Of a stretch of 64,000 bases of DNA, positions 33,639 to 42,390 are shown piece after piece. A program made the translations under genes and the position numbers. The stretch lies in the NCBI RefSeq assembly GCF_003985145.1, contig NZ_ML133528.1, positions 62,001-126,000 on the forward strand, written 5' to 3'. Positions within the stretch are counted from its first letter, which is position 1; each line of letters begins with the position of its first letter. The DNA comes from Rhizobium anhuiense. GTDB taxonomy: Bacteria > Pseudomonadota > Alphaproteobacteria > Rhizobiales > Rhizobiaceae. The notes beneath the pieces are model-generated. The model saw only the letters and a list, made by a program, of their open reading frames with translations, was not told where the DNA came from and made no database searches.

Positions 33639-34553
33639 TCAGATCGCGCCCAGGCACCAAGCAAGAATCGACTTCTGCGCATGAAGGCGGTTTTCCGCCT
33701 CATCGAAGACTACGGATTGCGGACCGTCGATCACTTCGTCCGTCACTTCCTCACCGCGATGAGCAGGCAGGCAATGCATGAACAATGCATCATTGCCGGC
33801 CTTCGCCATCAAAGCCGCGTTGACCTGATAAGGCTGGAAGACATTGTGACCCCGGGCCCGATGTTCCTGATTCATGGAGACCCAGGTATCGGTCACCACG
33901 CAATCGACGCCGGCGACCGCACGGTCGGCATCATGGCAGAGCATGATTTCGGCGCCCTCATTGCGGGCCCAGTTCAGATAGTGATCCTTGGGCTCCGAGC
34001 CAAGGGGCACGGCCATGTTCATGCGATAGCCGAAGCGCGCAGCCCCTTCAACCAGCGAATGCAGCACATTGTTACCGTCGCCGGTCCAGGCGATGGTCTT
34101 GCCCTTGATCGGGCCGCGATGCTCTTCGAAGGTCATGATATCGGCCATGATCTGGCAGGGATGGGTGTCATCCGTCAGCGCATTGATCACGGGCACGGTC
34201 GCATGCTCGGCAAGCTCCAGCAGCCTGGAATGCTCGGTGGTGCGGATCATGATCGCATCGACATAACGCGACAGCACCTTGGCGGTGTCGCCGATCGTCT
34301 CGGCGCGGCCGAGCTGCATCTCGGTGCCGGACAGGAACAGCGTTTCGCCGCCGAGCTGGCGCATGCCGACATCGAAGGAGACGCGGGTGCGCGTCGACGG
34401 CTTCTCGAAGATCATCGCCAGCATCTTGCCGGCGAGCGGCTTGTCGCCCGTGCCGGCCTTGAAGGCCTGCTTGCGGGCGAGCGCATCGTTCATGATGGTT
34501 CTGAGATCGGCTGACGTGACCGCCGAAAGATCGAGGAAATGTTTAGGAGCCAT
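33639..34553 (-). CDS. argF: ornithine carbamoyltransferase
   Basis: A 304-residue enzyme that makes citrulline from ornithine and carbamoyl phosphate in arginine synthesis. The carbamoyl phosphate site FEKPSTRTRVSF and the ornithine-site Cys in HCLPAHRGEEV are intact. ATG 34553 (MAPKHFLD) is the family start; upstream in-frame sequence overlaps argD. It lies 40 nt downstream of argD and is probably co-transcribed with it and perhaps with hslO. Confidence 0.96.
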   Translation of the reverse strand: MAPKHFLDLSAVTSADLRTIMNDALARKQAFKAGTGDKPLAGKMLAMIFEKPSTRTRVSFDVGMRQLGGETLFLSGTEMQLGRAETIGDTAKVLSRYVDAIMIRTTEHSRLLELAEHATVPVINALTDDTHPCQIMADIMTFEEHRGPIKGKTIAWTGDGNNVLHSLVEGAARFGYRMNMAVPLGSEPKDHYLNWARNEGAEIMLCHDADRAVAGVDCVVTDTWVSMNQEHRARGHNVFQPYQVNAALMAKAGNDALFMHCLPAHRGEEVTDEVIDGPQSVVFDEAENRLHAQKSILAWCLGAI

Positions 34554-34593
34554 AGTCTTGTTACCTGTGCTGCGCCCGCAGGCGGCAATCCCT

Positions 34594-35793
34594 TCAAGCC
34601 GTCTTCTTGACCTTGGAGGCGCGAATGCTCTCGGCAGCGCGCTCGATGCGGGCAAGGCCCTCGCGGGCTTCCTCGGCGGTGACCACGAGGGGCGGAAGAA
34701 GGCGGATGACATTGTCGCCGGCGGGCACGCCGAGCAGATGGGCGGCGCGGATCGCCTGCAGCAGTTCGGCTGAGGGAATGGCGGCCTTGACGCCGAGCAA
34801 CAGCCCCTCACCTCTGATATCCTCGATCACATCGGGATAACGGTCCTTCAGCGAGGCGAGGCCCTGGCGGAAGACAAGCGCGACGTCGCGCACCTGCTGG
34901 AGGAAGCCATCGGCGAGAATGATGTCGAGCACGGCGCTGCCGACGGCCATGGCGAGCGGATTGCCGCCATAGGTCGAGCCGTGCGTGCCGGCCTTCATGC
35001 CGGAGGCAGCCTCTGCCGTGGCAAGGCAGGCGCCGAGCGGGAAACCGCCGCCGATGCCCTTGGCGACCGCCATGATGTCGGGGGTGACGCCCGACCATTC
35101 ATGGGCGAAGAGCCTGCCGGTGCGCCCGACCCCGGTCTGGACCTCGTCGAGGATCAGCAGCAGGCCATTTTCGTCGCAGATCTGGCGAAGCGCCTTCATG
35201 AATTCGGGGGTGGCCGGACGCACGCCGCCCTCGCCCTGCACCGGCTCGATGAGAATTCCGGCGGTGGCATCGGTGATCGCGGCGCGCACCGCTTCGATGT
35301 CGCCGAAAGCCACCTGATCGAAACCCGGCGCCTTGGGGCCGAAGCCCTCAAGATATTTCTCCTGGCCGCCGGCGGCGATCGTCGCCAGCGTCCGGCCGTG
35401 AAAGGCGCCCTCGAAGGTGATGATATGGAAGCGCTCGGGATGACCCTTGGAATACTGATAACGGCGCGCCGTCTTGATCGCGCATTCGAGCGCCTCGGCG
35501 CCCGAATTGGTGAAGAACACCTTGTCGGCGAAGGTGGCGTCGGTCAGCCGTTTGGCCAGACGCTCCTGGCCGGGGATCTCATAGATGTTGGAGAGATGCC
35601 AGACCTTGTCGGCCTGCTCCTTCAGCGCGCCGACCACATGCGGATTGCTGTGGCCGACCGAAGTGACGGCGACGCCGGCGCCGAAATCGAGATATCGCTC
35701 GCCGCTTTCGGTGATCAGCCACACGCCCTCGCCTCGCTCGAACCGCAACGGGGCACGAGAATAGGTGTCATAAAGCGGCGCGGCTTCAGCCAT
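34594..35793 (-). CDS. argD: acetylornithine aminotransferase
   Basis: A 399-residue class III aminotransferase that makes N-acetylornithine from the semialdehyde, using glutamate and PLP. PLP-binding features are FTNSGAEALECAIK, ILDEVQTGVGRTG and Lys245 in MAVAKGIGGG. ATG 35793 with GGGAG about 8 nt upstream is preferred over 35820. The first gene of argD-argF. Its leader starts near a predicted promoter and carries a hairpin with a T run (see the 35866-35917 entry). Confidence 0.95.
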   Translation of the reverse strand: MAEAAPLYDTYSRAPLRFERGEGVWLITESGERYLDFGAGVAVTSVGHSNPHVVGALKEQADKVWHLSNIYEIPGQERLAKRLTDATFADKVFFTNSGAEALECAIKTARRYQYSKGHPERFHIITFEGAFHGRTLATIAAGGQEKYLEGFGPKAPGFDQVAFGDIEAVRAAITDATAGILIEPVQGEGGVRPATPEFMKALRQICDENGLLLILDEVQTGVGRTGRLFAHEWSGVTPDIMAVAKGIGGGFPLGACLATAEAASGMKAGTHGSTYGGNPLAMAVGSAVLDIILADGFLQQVRDVALVFRQGLASLKDRYPDVIEDIRGEGLLLGVKAAIPSAELLQAIRAAHLLGVPAGDNVIRLLPPLVVTAEEAREGLARIERAAESIRASKVKKTA

Positions 35794-35865
35794 AGCGCGA
35801 TCTCCCATCGATGTTATCAAGCTCCGGACTCCGGCTAAGAAAACCAGGCCCGAAAAATCAAAAAT

Positions 35866-35917
35866 GCCGCCTTGCGGCGGCGACTGGCACTATTTCCTTT
35901 TCGCGCTGCAATGTCAA
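35866..35917 (-). promoter_or_regulatory. argD promoter with hairpin at the transcript 5' end
   Basis: On the minus strand, TTGACA (35917-35912) and AATAGT (35894-35889) are spaced 17 bp, a plausible sigma70-type promoter. Transcription would begin near 35882, right at a perfect 6-bp hairpin GCCGCC-GCAA-GGCGGC (35881-35866) followed by ATTTTTGATTTTT. The hairpin with its T run could attenuate transcription about 70 nt ahead of argD, or cap the mRNA 5' end. Apart from this and the gcrA signals I see no gene in 35794-36216. Confidence 0.5.
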
Positions 35918-36033
35918 CAAAACTGCGCCCTTAGCGCATGCAGCAAGCTTGTACAGCAGCATTATCCGTCCTCAACAGGCATTATTGCAGAAATGCCACG
36001 CCGGGGCAGCAAGTTGGGGAAAACTTGAAATTC

Positions 36034-36183
36034 GATTCATCCGGATTCATGCGACTCTTGTCACGGAGTCAGCCTCACACTAGGTTAAAGTTCAATTACT
36101 AGACTGCATGCGGCGGAACTAGTCACCAAAATTGATCAAGCGTTTCTTGTTTCGGAGCCTTCCGGGACAACGGTGAGGGATTC
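36034..36183 (+). promoter_or_regulatory. gcrA upstream region with clustered GANTC and a CtrA-like site
   Basis: GANTC sites (targets of the CcrM methylase) are at 36034, 36044, 36053, 36066 and 36179; four fall within 37 bp. A near CtrA box, TTAA-N7-TTAC, is at 36085-36099. GcrA and CcrM methylation act together in alphaproteobacterial cell-cycle control, and CtrA represses gcrA in Caulobacter, so these sites are consistent with cell-cycle-regulated transcription here. Confidence 0.6.
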
Positions 36184-36216
36184 TGCCATCACCAACGCAA
36201 AAGGTGGAGACAGGGC

Positions 36217-36750
36217 ATGAACTGGACAGACGAGCGGGTCGAGAAACTCAAGAAGCTCTGGGCCGAAGGACTGAGCGCCAGCCAGATCGCGGCACAACTT
36301 GGTGGCGTCAGCAGAAACGCGGTCATCGGCAAGGTGCATCGGCTGAGCCTTCCCGGCCGTGCCAAGGCCGGCGGTACCGCCAATGCCGCCCGAACGCCGA
36401 AACGCAATACTTCTGCGCCGCGCGCGCCGAACTACGCCTCACGGGTCGCCACTCGCACCGTTACCCGCCAGCAGGGCGCGACGATGCTGAAGGAAGAGAT
36501 CGAGATCGAAACGATCGAGGAAATGGAATACGTGCCGAGAGGCAACGTGGTCGTTCCGATTTCCCGACGCCTCGGCCTGACGGAACTGACCGAACGCACT
36601 TGCAAGTGGCCGGTCGGCGATCCGCTGAAGGACGACTTCCACTTCTGCGGCTGCGAATCCCCCGACAATTCGCCCTATTGCAGCTATCACCAGAAGCTTG
36701 CCTACCAGCCGGTCAACGAACGCCGCCGGGCAGCAGCGCGGGCCAGCTGA
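36217..36750 (+). CDS. gcrA: GcrA cell-cycle regulator
   Basis: A 177-residue regulator. The N-terminal helix-turn-helix WTDERVEKLKKLWAEGLSASQIAAQLGGVSRNAVIGKVHRL is the family signature. A charged linker follows, and the C-terminal sigma70-interacting part has TCKWPVGDP with Cys pairs in FHFCGCESPDNSPYCSYH. In Caulobacter GcrA recruits sigma70 RNA polymerase to promoters with methylated GANTC sites. A rho-independent terminator follows at 36777. The identification is firm. Confidence 0.96.
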   Translation: MNWTDERVEKLKKLWAEGLSASQIAAQLGGVSRNAVIGKVHRLSLPGRAKAGGTANAARTPKRNTSAPRAPNYASRVATRTVTRQQGATMLKEEIEIETIEEMEYVPRGNVVVPISRRLGLTELTERTCKWPVGDPLKDDFHFCGCESPDNSPYCSYHQKLAYQPVNERRRAAARAS

Positions 36751-36776
36751 GCGGGTAACATCGCCGCACATGAGAA

Positions 36777-36800
36777 ACGGGCCGACTGGCCCGTTTTTTT
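36777..36800 (+). terminator. rho-independent terminator of gcrA
   Basis: ACGGGCC (36777-36783) and GGCCCGT (36788-36794) form a perfect 7-bp stem with a 4-nt loop, followed by a seven-T run. It begins 27 nt after the gcrA stop. Confidence 0.92.
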
Positions 36801-36825
36801 GTGGTTATTGGTTCGCGCGGATGGC

Positions 36826-36966
36826 TGCCCCTCATCCGCCTGCCGGCACCTTCTCCCCGCTTGCGGGGCGAAGGGGATATGCCGCGACCTCTCCGTTCCC
36901 CGCTAACCTGTCGCAGGGCACGTCCCCTCGCCCCGTTTTACGGGGAGAGGGTTAGGGTGAGGGGCA
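36826..36966. repeat. rhizobial intergenic mosaic-type repeat, copy B
   Basis: This 141-bp element begins TGCCCCTCA and ends TGAGGGGCA, with inner arms CTTCTCCCCGCTTGCGGGGCGAAG and CCTCGCCCCGTTTTACGGGGAGAGG. It shares ends with copy A (32442-32518), and its right half is the reverse complement of the partial copy at 43735-43788. It lies between convergent gcrA and phoB. Confidence 0.8.
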
Positions 36967-37010
36967 GACGCTAGCTCGAGCGACGTTGTCAGCAATCAGA
37001 ATGGAGGCCC

Positions 37011-37694
37011 TCAGGCTTCCATCGAATAACCGGCGCCGCGGACGGTGCGGATGACGTCCTGCATGTTGGAGAAATTCAGCGCCTTGCGCAGGCGGCCGAC
37101 ATGGACGTCGACGGTGCGTTCGTCGACATAGATATCGTGGCCCCAGACACCGTCGAGAAGCTGCGAGCGGGAGAAGACCCGGCCCGGCGACGACATCAGG
37201 AATTCCAGCAGGCGGAATTCGGTGGGGCCGAGGCGGACTTCGCGGGTCTTGCGATGGACCCGGTGGGTTTCGCGGTCGAGTTCGATATCGCCGCATTTCA
37301 GCACCGTCGACAGCACCTCGGGACGGGCGCGGCGCAGCATCGCCTTGACGCGGGCAACGAGCTCGGGGGTCGAGAAGGGCTTGACGACATAATCGTCGGC
37401 CCCCGTCGAAAGCCCGCGGACGCGCTCGCTCTCTTCGCCGCGCGCCGTCAGCATGATGATCGGCAGGCGCTCGGTTTCCGGCCGCATGCGCAGGCGCCGG
37501 CAGAGTTCGATGCCGGAGACGCCAGGCAGCATCCAATCGAGGATGAGCAGATCGGGCGTGCGCTCCTGAAGCCGCATTTCGGCTTCGTCGCCACGAAGGA
37601 TAGTATCGACCTCGAAGCCTTCCGCTTCGAGATTGTAGCGAAGAAGCACGCTCAGGGCTTCCTCGTCTTCAACAACTGCAACTCTCGGGATCAT
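37011..37694 (-). CDS. phoB: phosphate regulon response regulator PhoB
   Basis: A 227-residue OmpR-type response regulator. The receiver domain has VVEDEE, phospho-acceptor Asp53 (LLILDWMLPG) and the conserved Thr/Lys (LTARGEE, YVVKPFS). The C-terminal winged helix has LGPTEFRLLEFLMSSPGRVFSRSQLLDGVWG and ERTVDVHVGRLRKAL. Phosphorylated by PhoR under phosphate limitation, it binds Pho boxes such as the one before pstS. It is the last gene of the pst operon. Its start codon lies in a hairpin (37691-37718). Confidence 0.97.
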   Translation of the reverse strand: MIPRVAVVEDEEALSVLLRYNLEAEGFEVDTILRGDEAEMRLQERTPDLLILDWMLPGVSGIELCRRLRMRPETERLPIIMLTARGEESERVRGLSTGADDYVVKPFSTPELVARVKAMLRRARPEVLSTVLKCGDIELDRETHRVHRKTREVRLGPTEFRLLEFLMSSPGRVFSRSQLLDGVWGHDIYVDERTVDVHVGRLRKALNFSNMQDVIRTVRGAGYSMEA

Positions 37695-37742
37695 GCGTGT
37701 CGGTCTCCTCGCGCATGATCCTTGAACCGGGGATGGTTCAAG
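37691..37742 (-). promoter_or_regulatory. phoB leader hairpins enclosing the start codon
   Basis: On the minus strand the phoB start codon sits in the 3' arm of a 7-bp stem TCATGCG/CGCATGA (37691-37697 and 37712-37718), with the GAGGAG ribosome-binding site in the 14-nt loop. Just upstream is a second perfect 8-bp stem, CTTGAACC/GGTTCAAG (37721-37742). These could limit phoB translation independently of the rest of the operon. Confidence 0.5.
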
Positions 37743-37841
37743 CAATGCACCCTGCGCAAATTCAGAATTGGCTGCGACCTCTTTGCGCGCCCCGGATGGG
37801 CGCGCACGCAAGCTTCTAGCCCGGCCGTCCGGCCCGGGCGG

Positions 37842-38555
37842 TTATTCGGTTACCGCGCCGACGGTGTTGGCGCTGTCGTCTTTCGGACGATCGCCTTCCG
37901 GCTGCGCACCTGTCGCCATGTAAAAGATCGTCTCGGCGATGTTGGTGGCGTGGTCGCCGATGCGCTCGATGTTCTTGGCGCAGAAGAGAAGATGCGTGCA
38001 GCTGGTGATGTTGCGCGGATCTTCCATCATGTAGGTCAGGAGCTCGCGAAACAGCGAGGTGTACATCGCGTCGATCTCGTTGTCGCGTTCGCGGATCGCG
38101 TTCGCCTTGTCGGCGGAGCGATTGGTGTAGACGTCGAGCACTTCCTTGAGCTGGACGAGCGCCAGCTCGGAGAGATGCTCGAGGCCGCGGGCGAGCTTGC
38201 GGGGAACGCCGGTGCTTTGGACGGCGATGACGCGTTTGGCGGTGTTCTTGCCGAGGTCGCCGACGCGTTCGAGATCGGCGGCGATGCGGATCGAACCCAT
38301 GATTTCGCGCAGGTCCGCGGCCATCGGCTGACGGCGGGCGATGGTGACGATCGCCTTGTCGCCGATTTCGCGTTCGGCGTGATCGAGGATCACATCGTCG
38401 GAGATGACCTTCTGCGCCAGCGCGGTATCGCCGTTGACCAGCGCCCGCACGGCTTCGGCGACCATCTGCTCGGCCAGGCCGCCCATTTCGGAAATCCGCC
38501 TGGACAGGAACTTCAGATCATCATCATAGGCAGAATAAATATGTGTCGATGCCAT
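37842..38555 (-). CDS. phoU: phosphate transport regulator PhoU
   Basis: A 237-residue all-helical cytoplasmic protein with two PhoU repeats, each a three-helix bundle with metal-binding acidic motifs. The first repeat covers YDDDLKFLSRRISEMGGLAEQ to ADLERVGDLGKNTAKRV. The second ends ERIGDHATNIAETIFYM. PhoU links the Pst transporter to PhoR and silences the regulon when phosphate is ample. It lies between pstB and phoB in the operon, 44 nt after the pstB stop. Confidence 0.97.
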   Translation of the reverse strand: MASTHIYSAYDDDLKFLSRRISEMGGLAEQMVAEAVRALVNGDTALAQKVISDDVILDHAEREIGDKAIVTIARRQPMAADLREIMGSIRIAADLERVGDLGKNTAKRVIAVQSTGVPRKLARGLEHLSELALVQLKEVLDVYTNRSADKANAIRERDNEIDAMYTSLFRELLTYMMEDPRNITSCTHLLFCAKNIERIGDHATNIAETIFYMATGAQPEGDRPKDDSANTVGAVTE

Positions 38556-38599
38556 GGGGCTTTATCCTCGAATAACGGGAAGGCTTGGTGACGCCAGGA

Positions 38600-39415
38600 T
38601 CAGCCGAAGCGACCCATGATGTAATCCTGGGTGCGCGGATCGTCCGGATTGGTGAACATCTTGTCGGTGTCGTTCTCCTCGACGAGATTGCCGAGGTGGA
38701 ACATGGCGGTGCGCTGCGAGACGCGCGCGGCCTGCTGCATGGAGTGGGTAACGATGACGATCGTGTAGTTCTCGCGCAGCTCGTGGATCAGTTCCTCGAC
38801 CTTGGCGGTGGCGATCGGATCGAGCGCCGAGCAGGGCTCGTCCATCAGGATGACTTCAGGGCTGACGGCGACGGCGCGGGCAATGCAAAGGCGCTGCTGC
38901 TGACCGCCGGACAGGCCGGTGCCGGATTCATGCACGCGGTCCTTGACCTCGTTCCAGAGGCCGGCGCGCTGCAGGCTGGTCTCGACGATCTGGTCGAGAT
39001 CGGCCTTCGACTTGGCCAGGCCATGGATGCGCGGGCCGTAGGAGACGTTTTCGTAGATCGTCTTCGGAAACGGGTTCGGCTTCTGGAAGACCATGCCGAC
39101 GCGGGCGCGAAGTTCGACGACGTCGATATCCGGATCATAGATATCGTCGGTATCGAGCGTGATCTTGCCGGTGACGCGGCATCCGTCGATCGTGTCGTTC
39201 ATGCGGTTGAGGCTCCGCAGGAAGGTCGACTTGCCGCAGCCGGACGGGCCGATCAGGGCGGTTACGGTGTTTTCGCGGATGTTCAGGTTCACATCGAAAA
39301 GCGCGCGCTTTTCGCCGTAGTAAACCGAGACATCCTTTCCGATCATCTTATACGGGACGTTGCTCATCTTGTGATCCAGCGCCTTTTCAACTGCAGCTTC
39401 CGTCAACATGTTCAT
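38600..39415 (-). CDS. pstB: phosphate ABC transporter ATP-binding protein
   Basis: A 271-residue ATPase. Walker A is GPSGCGKST, the Q-loop is in MVFQKPNPFPK, the ABC signature is LSGGQQQR, Walker B is VILMDEPCSALDP and the switch His is in VTHSM. It powers phosphate import by PstS-PstC-PstA. The gene follows pstA by 15 nt. The family match is exact, including the 'PNPFPKTIYENV' segment characteristic of PstB. Confidence 0.98.
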   Translation of the reverse strand: MNMLTEAAVEKALDHKMSNVPYKMIGKDVSVYYGEKRALFDVNLNIRENTVTALIGPSGCGKSTFLRSLNRMNDTIDGCRVTGKITLDTDDIYDPDIDVVELRARVGMVFQKPNPFPKTIYENVSYGPRIHGLAKSKADLDQIVETSLQRAGLWNEVKDRVHESGTGLSGGQQQRLCIARAVAVSPEVILMDEPCSALDPIATAKVEELIHELRENYTIVIVTHSMQQAARVSQRTAMFHLGNLVEENDTDKMFTNPDDPRTQDYIMGRFG

Positions 39416-39430
39416 GATGTTTAACTCCGT

Positions 39431-40750
39431 TTACCAGCGGCGCTCGAAGCGACGACGCAAGAGGATGGCGCCCATGTTCATGACGATCAGGAACAGGAGC
39501 AGAACGATGATGGCACCCGAAGTACGCTCGACGAAGGCACGTTCGGCCTCGTTGGCCCACATATAGACCTGTACGGGCAGAGCCGTCGAGGGATCGAGCG
39601 GCGTCGTCGGCGCGTTGGCGACGAAGGCGACCATGCCGATCAGGAGCAGCGGCGCGGTTTCGCCGAGCGCATGCGCCAGGCCGATGATCGTGCCGGTGAG
39701 GATGCCGGGCATGGCGAGCGGCAGAACGTGGTGGAACACCATCTGCATCTTCGAAGCGCCGAGGCCGAGGGCTGCGGCGCGGATCGACGGCGGCACGGCG
39801 CGAAGAGCGGCACGCGTGGCGATGATGATCGTCGGCAGGGTCATCAGCGTCAGCACCAGGCCGCCGACCAGCGATGCCGAGCGCGGCAGGCCGATGAAGT
39901 TGATGAAGACGGACAGACCGAGCAGACCGTAGACGATCGAGGGAACCGCGGCGAGGTTGTTGATGTTGACCTCGATCAGGTCCGTCAGCTTGTTCTTCGG
40001 TGCAAACTCCTCGAGATAGATCGAGGCGGCGACGCCGATCGGCAGCGACAGCACCAGCACGATCAGCATCAGATAGAGCGAGCCGATGAGGGCGACGCCA
40101 AGGCCTGCGGCTTCGGGACGGCTGGAGTTGCCGTTGACGAAGAGGCCGGTGTTGAACTGCTTGTGAAGAGCGCCGCTCGCCTTCAGCTCGTTCATCCAGC
40201 CAACCTGCTTGTCGTTGACCTTGCGGTTCTTCTCATCGACCGAAAGATCGATCTGGCCCTTGTTGGCGCTGTCGACATTGGCGTCGGCAAGCACCGTGAC
40301 ATTGACCGTCTTGCCGATGATCGACGGGTCTGACATGACCATGTCGCGCAGCTGGATCGGGGCGCTCTTCGACAGCATGGCCGAGGCATCGCGCACATCA
40401 GGGCGGCTTGCGGCATTGATGTTCAGCTGCTTGACGATCGCGTCGCGCAGGAGAACCGGATAGTTGGCGGCGATCAGCACCGAAGGGTCGGTCGCACGCT
40501 TGTTGTTCGGATCGATCGTCTTCTCCGAGAATTCGATCGGCAGGGTGATCGCCGTCTGCTGGAAGGCGGTGTAGCCCTTGCCGATCACCGTCCACAGCAG
40601 GATGAAGAGGAAGACGAGACCGAAGGTGATGGCGGCGATGCCATAGGCCTGGAACCGGCGCTCGGCGGCATAGCGGCGCTTGATGCCGATATCGCGGCGC
40701 GGTGGCGCCTTGGAAACGGTGACGCCGGCGGGAGAAACAATATCCGTCAT
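39431..40750 (-). CDS. pstA: phosphate ABC transporter permease PstA, N-terminally extended form
   Basis: A 439-residue permease, longer than the ~290-residue enterobacterial PstA because of an N-terminal extension with one membrane helix and a periplasmic domain (DUF3333 type, about residues 45-200). The transport domain follows with the conserved EAA-like cytoplasmic loop ALGLGASKMQMVFHHVLPLAMPG. ATG 40750 overlaps the pstC stop (ATGA). It forms the channel with PstC. Confidence 0.96.
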   Translation of the reverse strand: MTDIVSPAGVTVSKAPPRRDIGIKRRYAAERRFQAYGIAAITFGLVFLFILLWTVIGKGYTAFQQTAITLPIEFSEKTIDPNNKRATDPSVLIAANYPVLLRDAIVKQLNINAASRPDVRDASAMLSKSAPIQLRDMVMSDPSIIGKTVNVTVLADANVDSANKGQIDLSVDEKNRKVNDKQVGWMNELKASGALHKQFNTGLFVNGNSSRPEAAGLGVALIGSLYLMLIVLVLSLPIGVAASIYLEEFAPKNKLTDLIEVNINNLAAVPSIVYGLLGLSVFINFIGLPRSASLVGGLVLTLMTLPTIIIATRAALRAVPPSIRAAALGLGASKMQMVFHHVLPLAMPGILTGTIIGLAHALGETAPLLLIGMVAFVANAPTTPLDPSTALPVQVYMWANEAERAFVERTSGAIIVLLLFLIVMNMGAILLRRRFERRW

Positions 40751-42228
40751 TCGTACTGCTCCCGGTATTTGCGCACGATGTAGAGCGCATAGATGTTGAG
40801 GCAAAGCGTGATGCAGAACAGCGTGATGCCAAGGGCAAAGGCAACCAGGGTCTGCGGCGAAGTGAACTCGAGGTCGCCGGTCAGCTGGTTGACGATCTTG
40901 ACGGTCACCGTCGTCATCGGCTCGAAGGGGTTGATCTGGATGCGGGCGGCAACACCGGCGGCCAGCACGACGATCATGGTTTCGCCGATGGCGCGCGAGG
41001 CGGTCATCAGCAATGCGCCGACGATGCCGGGAAGGGCTGCGGGCAAGACGACTTTCTTGATGGTTTCGGAGCGGGTGGCGCCAAGACCGAGCGAACCGTC
41101 ACGCAGGGCCCGCGGCACGGCGGTGATGATGTCGTCCGACAGCGAGGAGACGTAGGGGATCAGCATGATGCCCATGACGATGCCGGCCGTCAGAACGCTC
41201 TGCGCCTGGATGAAATTCGAATAGCTGCCGGACAAAAGACCGCTGATCTGGGCGGAGAAATCGCGCAGGAACGGGCCGACGGTGACGAGCGCGAAGAAGC
41301 CGTAGACGATCGTCGGAATGCCGGCGAGCACTTCGAGAAGCGGCTTGGCGACCCCGCGCACCTTCGGCGAGGCGTATTCGGCCATGTAGATGGCGGCAAA
41401 GAGGCCGACCGGCACGGCGACCAGCATGGCGACCAGGCCGATGTAAACCGTGCCGAGCAGCAGCGGGATCAGGCCGAACTGACCGAAGGAGGAGCTGCCG
41501 GCGCCGGCAAAGCGCGGATCCCAGACGGTGCCGAAGAAGAAGTCGGCGGCGGGAACCACGGCAAAGAAGCGGGCGGCTTCCGACAGCATCGAAAGCACGA
41601 TGCCGATCGTCGTCAGGATGGCGATCGAGGAGGCGAGCAGCAGGCCCCAGAGCATGACGCGCTCGACCCGGTTGCGGGCGCGGAAGCGCGGGGCGATGGA
41701 ACGCAGCGCATAGAAGGCGCCAGCTACAGCCAGAATGAAGACGACGGCGGTCATGGCGAGGCGGCTCGTCATGCTCTTGGCGTTCAGCGTCTTGGCGGCA
41801 TCGACCATGTAGGGCTGCGGCTGGCCGGCAAGCGGCACACCCTTTTCGAGGAGCTTGGCCTGCAGGGCGGCCGGATCGTTGGCGATTGCCGCGGCTTCAT
41901 CCGAAGTCAGCATCGTCAGGCCGCGGGCGACGGTCGCCACCATCGAATAACCAAGATCCTGCTCGACCGAGGCCTGAGCCTTGACGTCAGCAGGGAAGGC
42001 GCTGCGAACCGAGGACTGGATGATGCCGGGGCTGACGGAGAGCCAGACGCAGAGGACGATGAGGGCGGGAAGAACAGCCCAGATCGCGGCATAGGCGCCG
42101 TAATAGGCCGGCCGTGAATGCAATGCGGAGGATCTGCCTCCGGCAAGCGCCGTGGCCCGGCTTCGCGCGACCAGATAGGCGGCGGCACCGATCACCACAA
42201 GGCACAAAAGTATGATGGATGTGCTCAT
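40747..42228 (-). CDS. pstC: phosphate ABC transporter permease PstC, extended form
   Basis: A 493-residue permease. An N-terminal region of about 200 residues with one or two helices and a periplasmic portion precedes the six-helix transport domain. The EAA loop is LGLGATRSETIKKVVLPAALPG. It is followed directly by pstA through a 4-nt overlap. Starts at ATG 42228, 162 bp downstream of pstS, with a strong intercistronic hairpin between. Confidence 0.96.
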   Translation of the reverse strand: MSTSIILLCLVVIGAAAYLVARSRATALAGGRSSALHSRPAYYGAYAAIWAVLPALIVLCVWLSVSPGIIQSSVRSAFPADVKAQASVEQDLGYSMVATVARGLTMLTSDEAAAIANDPAALQAKLLEKGVPLAGQPQPYMVDAAKTLNAKSMTSRLAMTAVVFILAVAGAFYALRSIAPRFRARNRVERVMLWGLLLASSIAILTTIGIVLSMLSEAARFFAVVPAADFFFGTVWDPRFAGAGSSSFGQFGLIPLLLGTVYIGLVAMLVAVPVGLFAAIYMAEYASPKVRGVAKPLLEVLAGIPTIVYGFFALVTVGPFLRDFSAQISGLLSGSYSNFIQAQSVLTAGIVMGIMLIPYVSSLSDDIITAVPRALRDGSLGLGATRSETIKKVVLPAALPGIVGALLMTASRAIGETMIVVLAAGVAARIQINPFEPMTTVTVKIVNQLTGDLEFTSPQTLVAFALGITLFCITLCLNIYALYIVRKYREQYE

Positions 42229-42352
42229 TCGTTACGTCCCCAAGCCCGTGGCCCCAAAGCCCGGCAGCTTCACAGCCTGCCTTCAGCTTCCAATCATGCG
42301 GAATGAATTCAACCCTGCGGCCCGGAAATACCGGCGCGAGGGATAAGGCAAT

Positions 42353-42383
42353 GCCGGCGCGGGTTTGAAGTCACCGCGCCGGC
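42353..42383 (-). terminator. pstS-pstC intercistronic hairpin
   Basis: GCCGGCGCGG (42353-42362) pairs perfectly with CCGCGCCGGC (42374-42383), a 10-bp stem beginning 8 nt after the pstS stop. There is no T run on the minus strand, so it probably stabilises or trims the 3' end of the pstS message, raising binding protein over permease, rather than ending transcription fully. Confidence 0.65.
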
Positions 42384-42390
42384 AAAGTGA

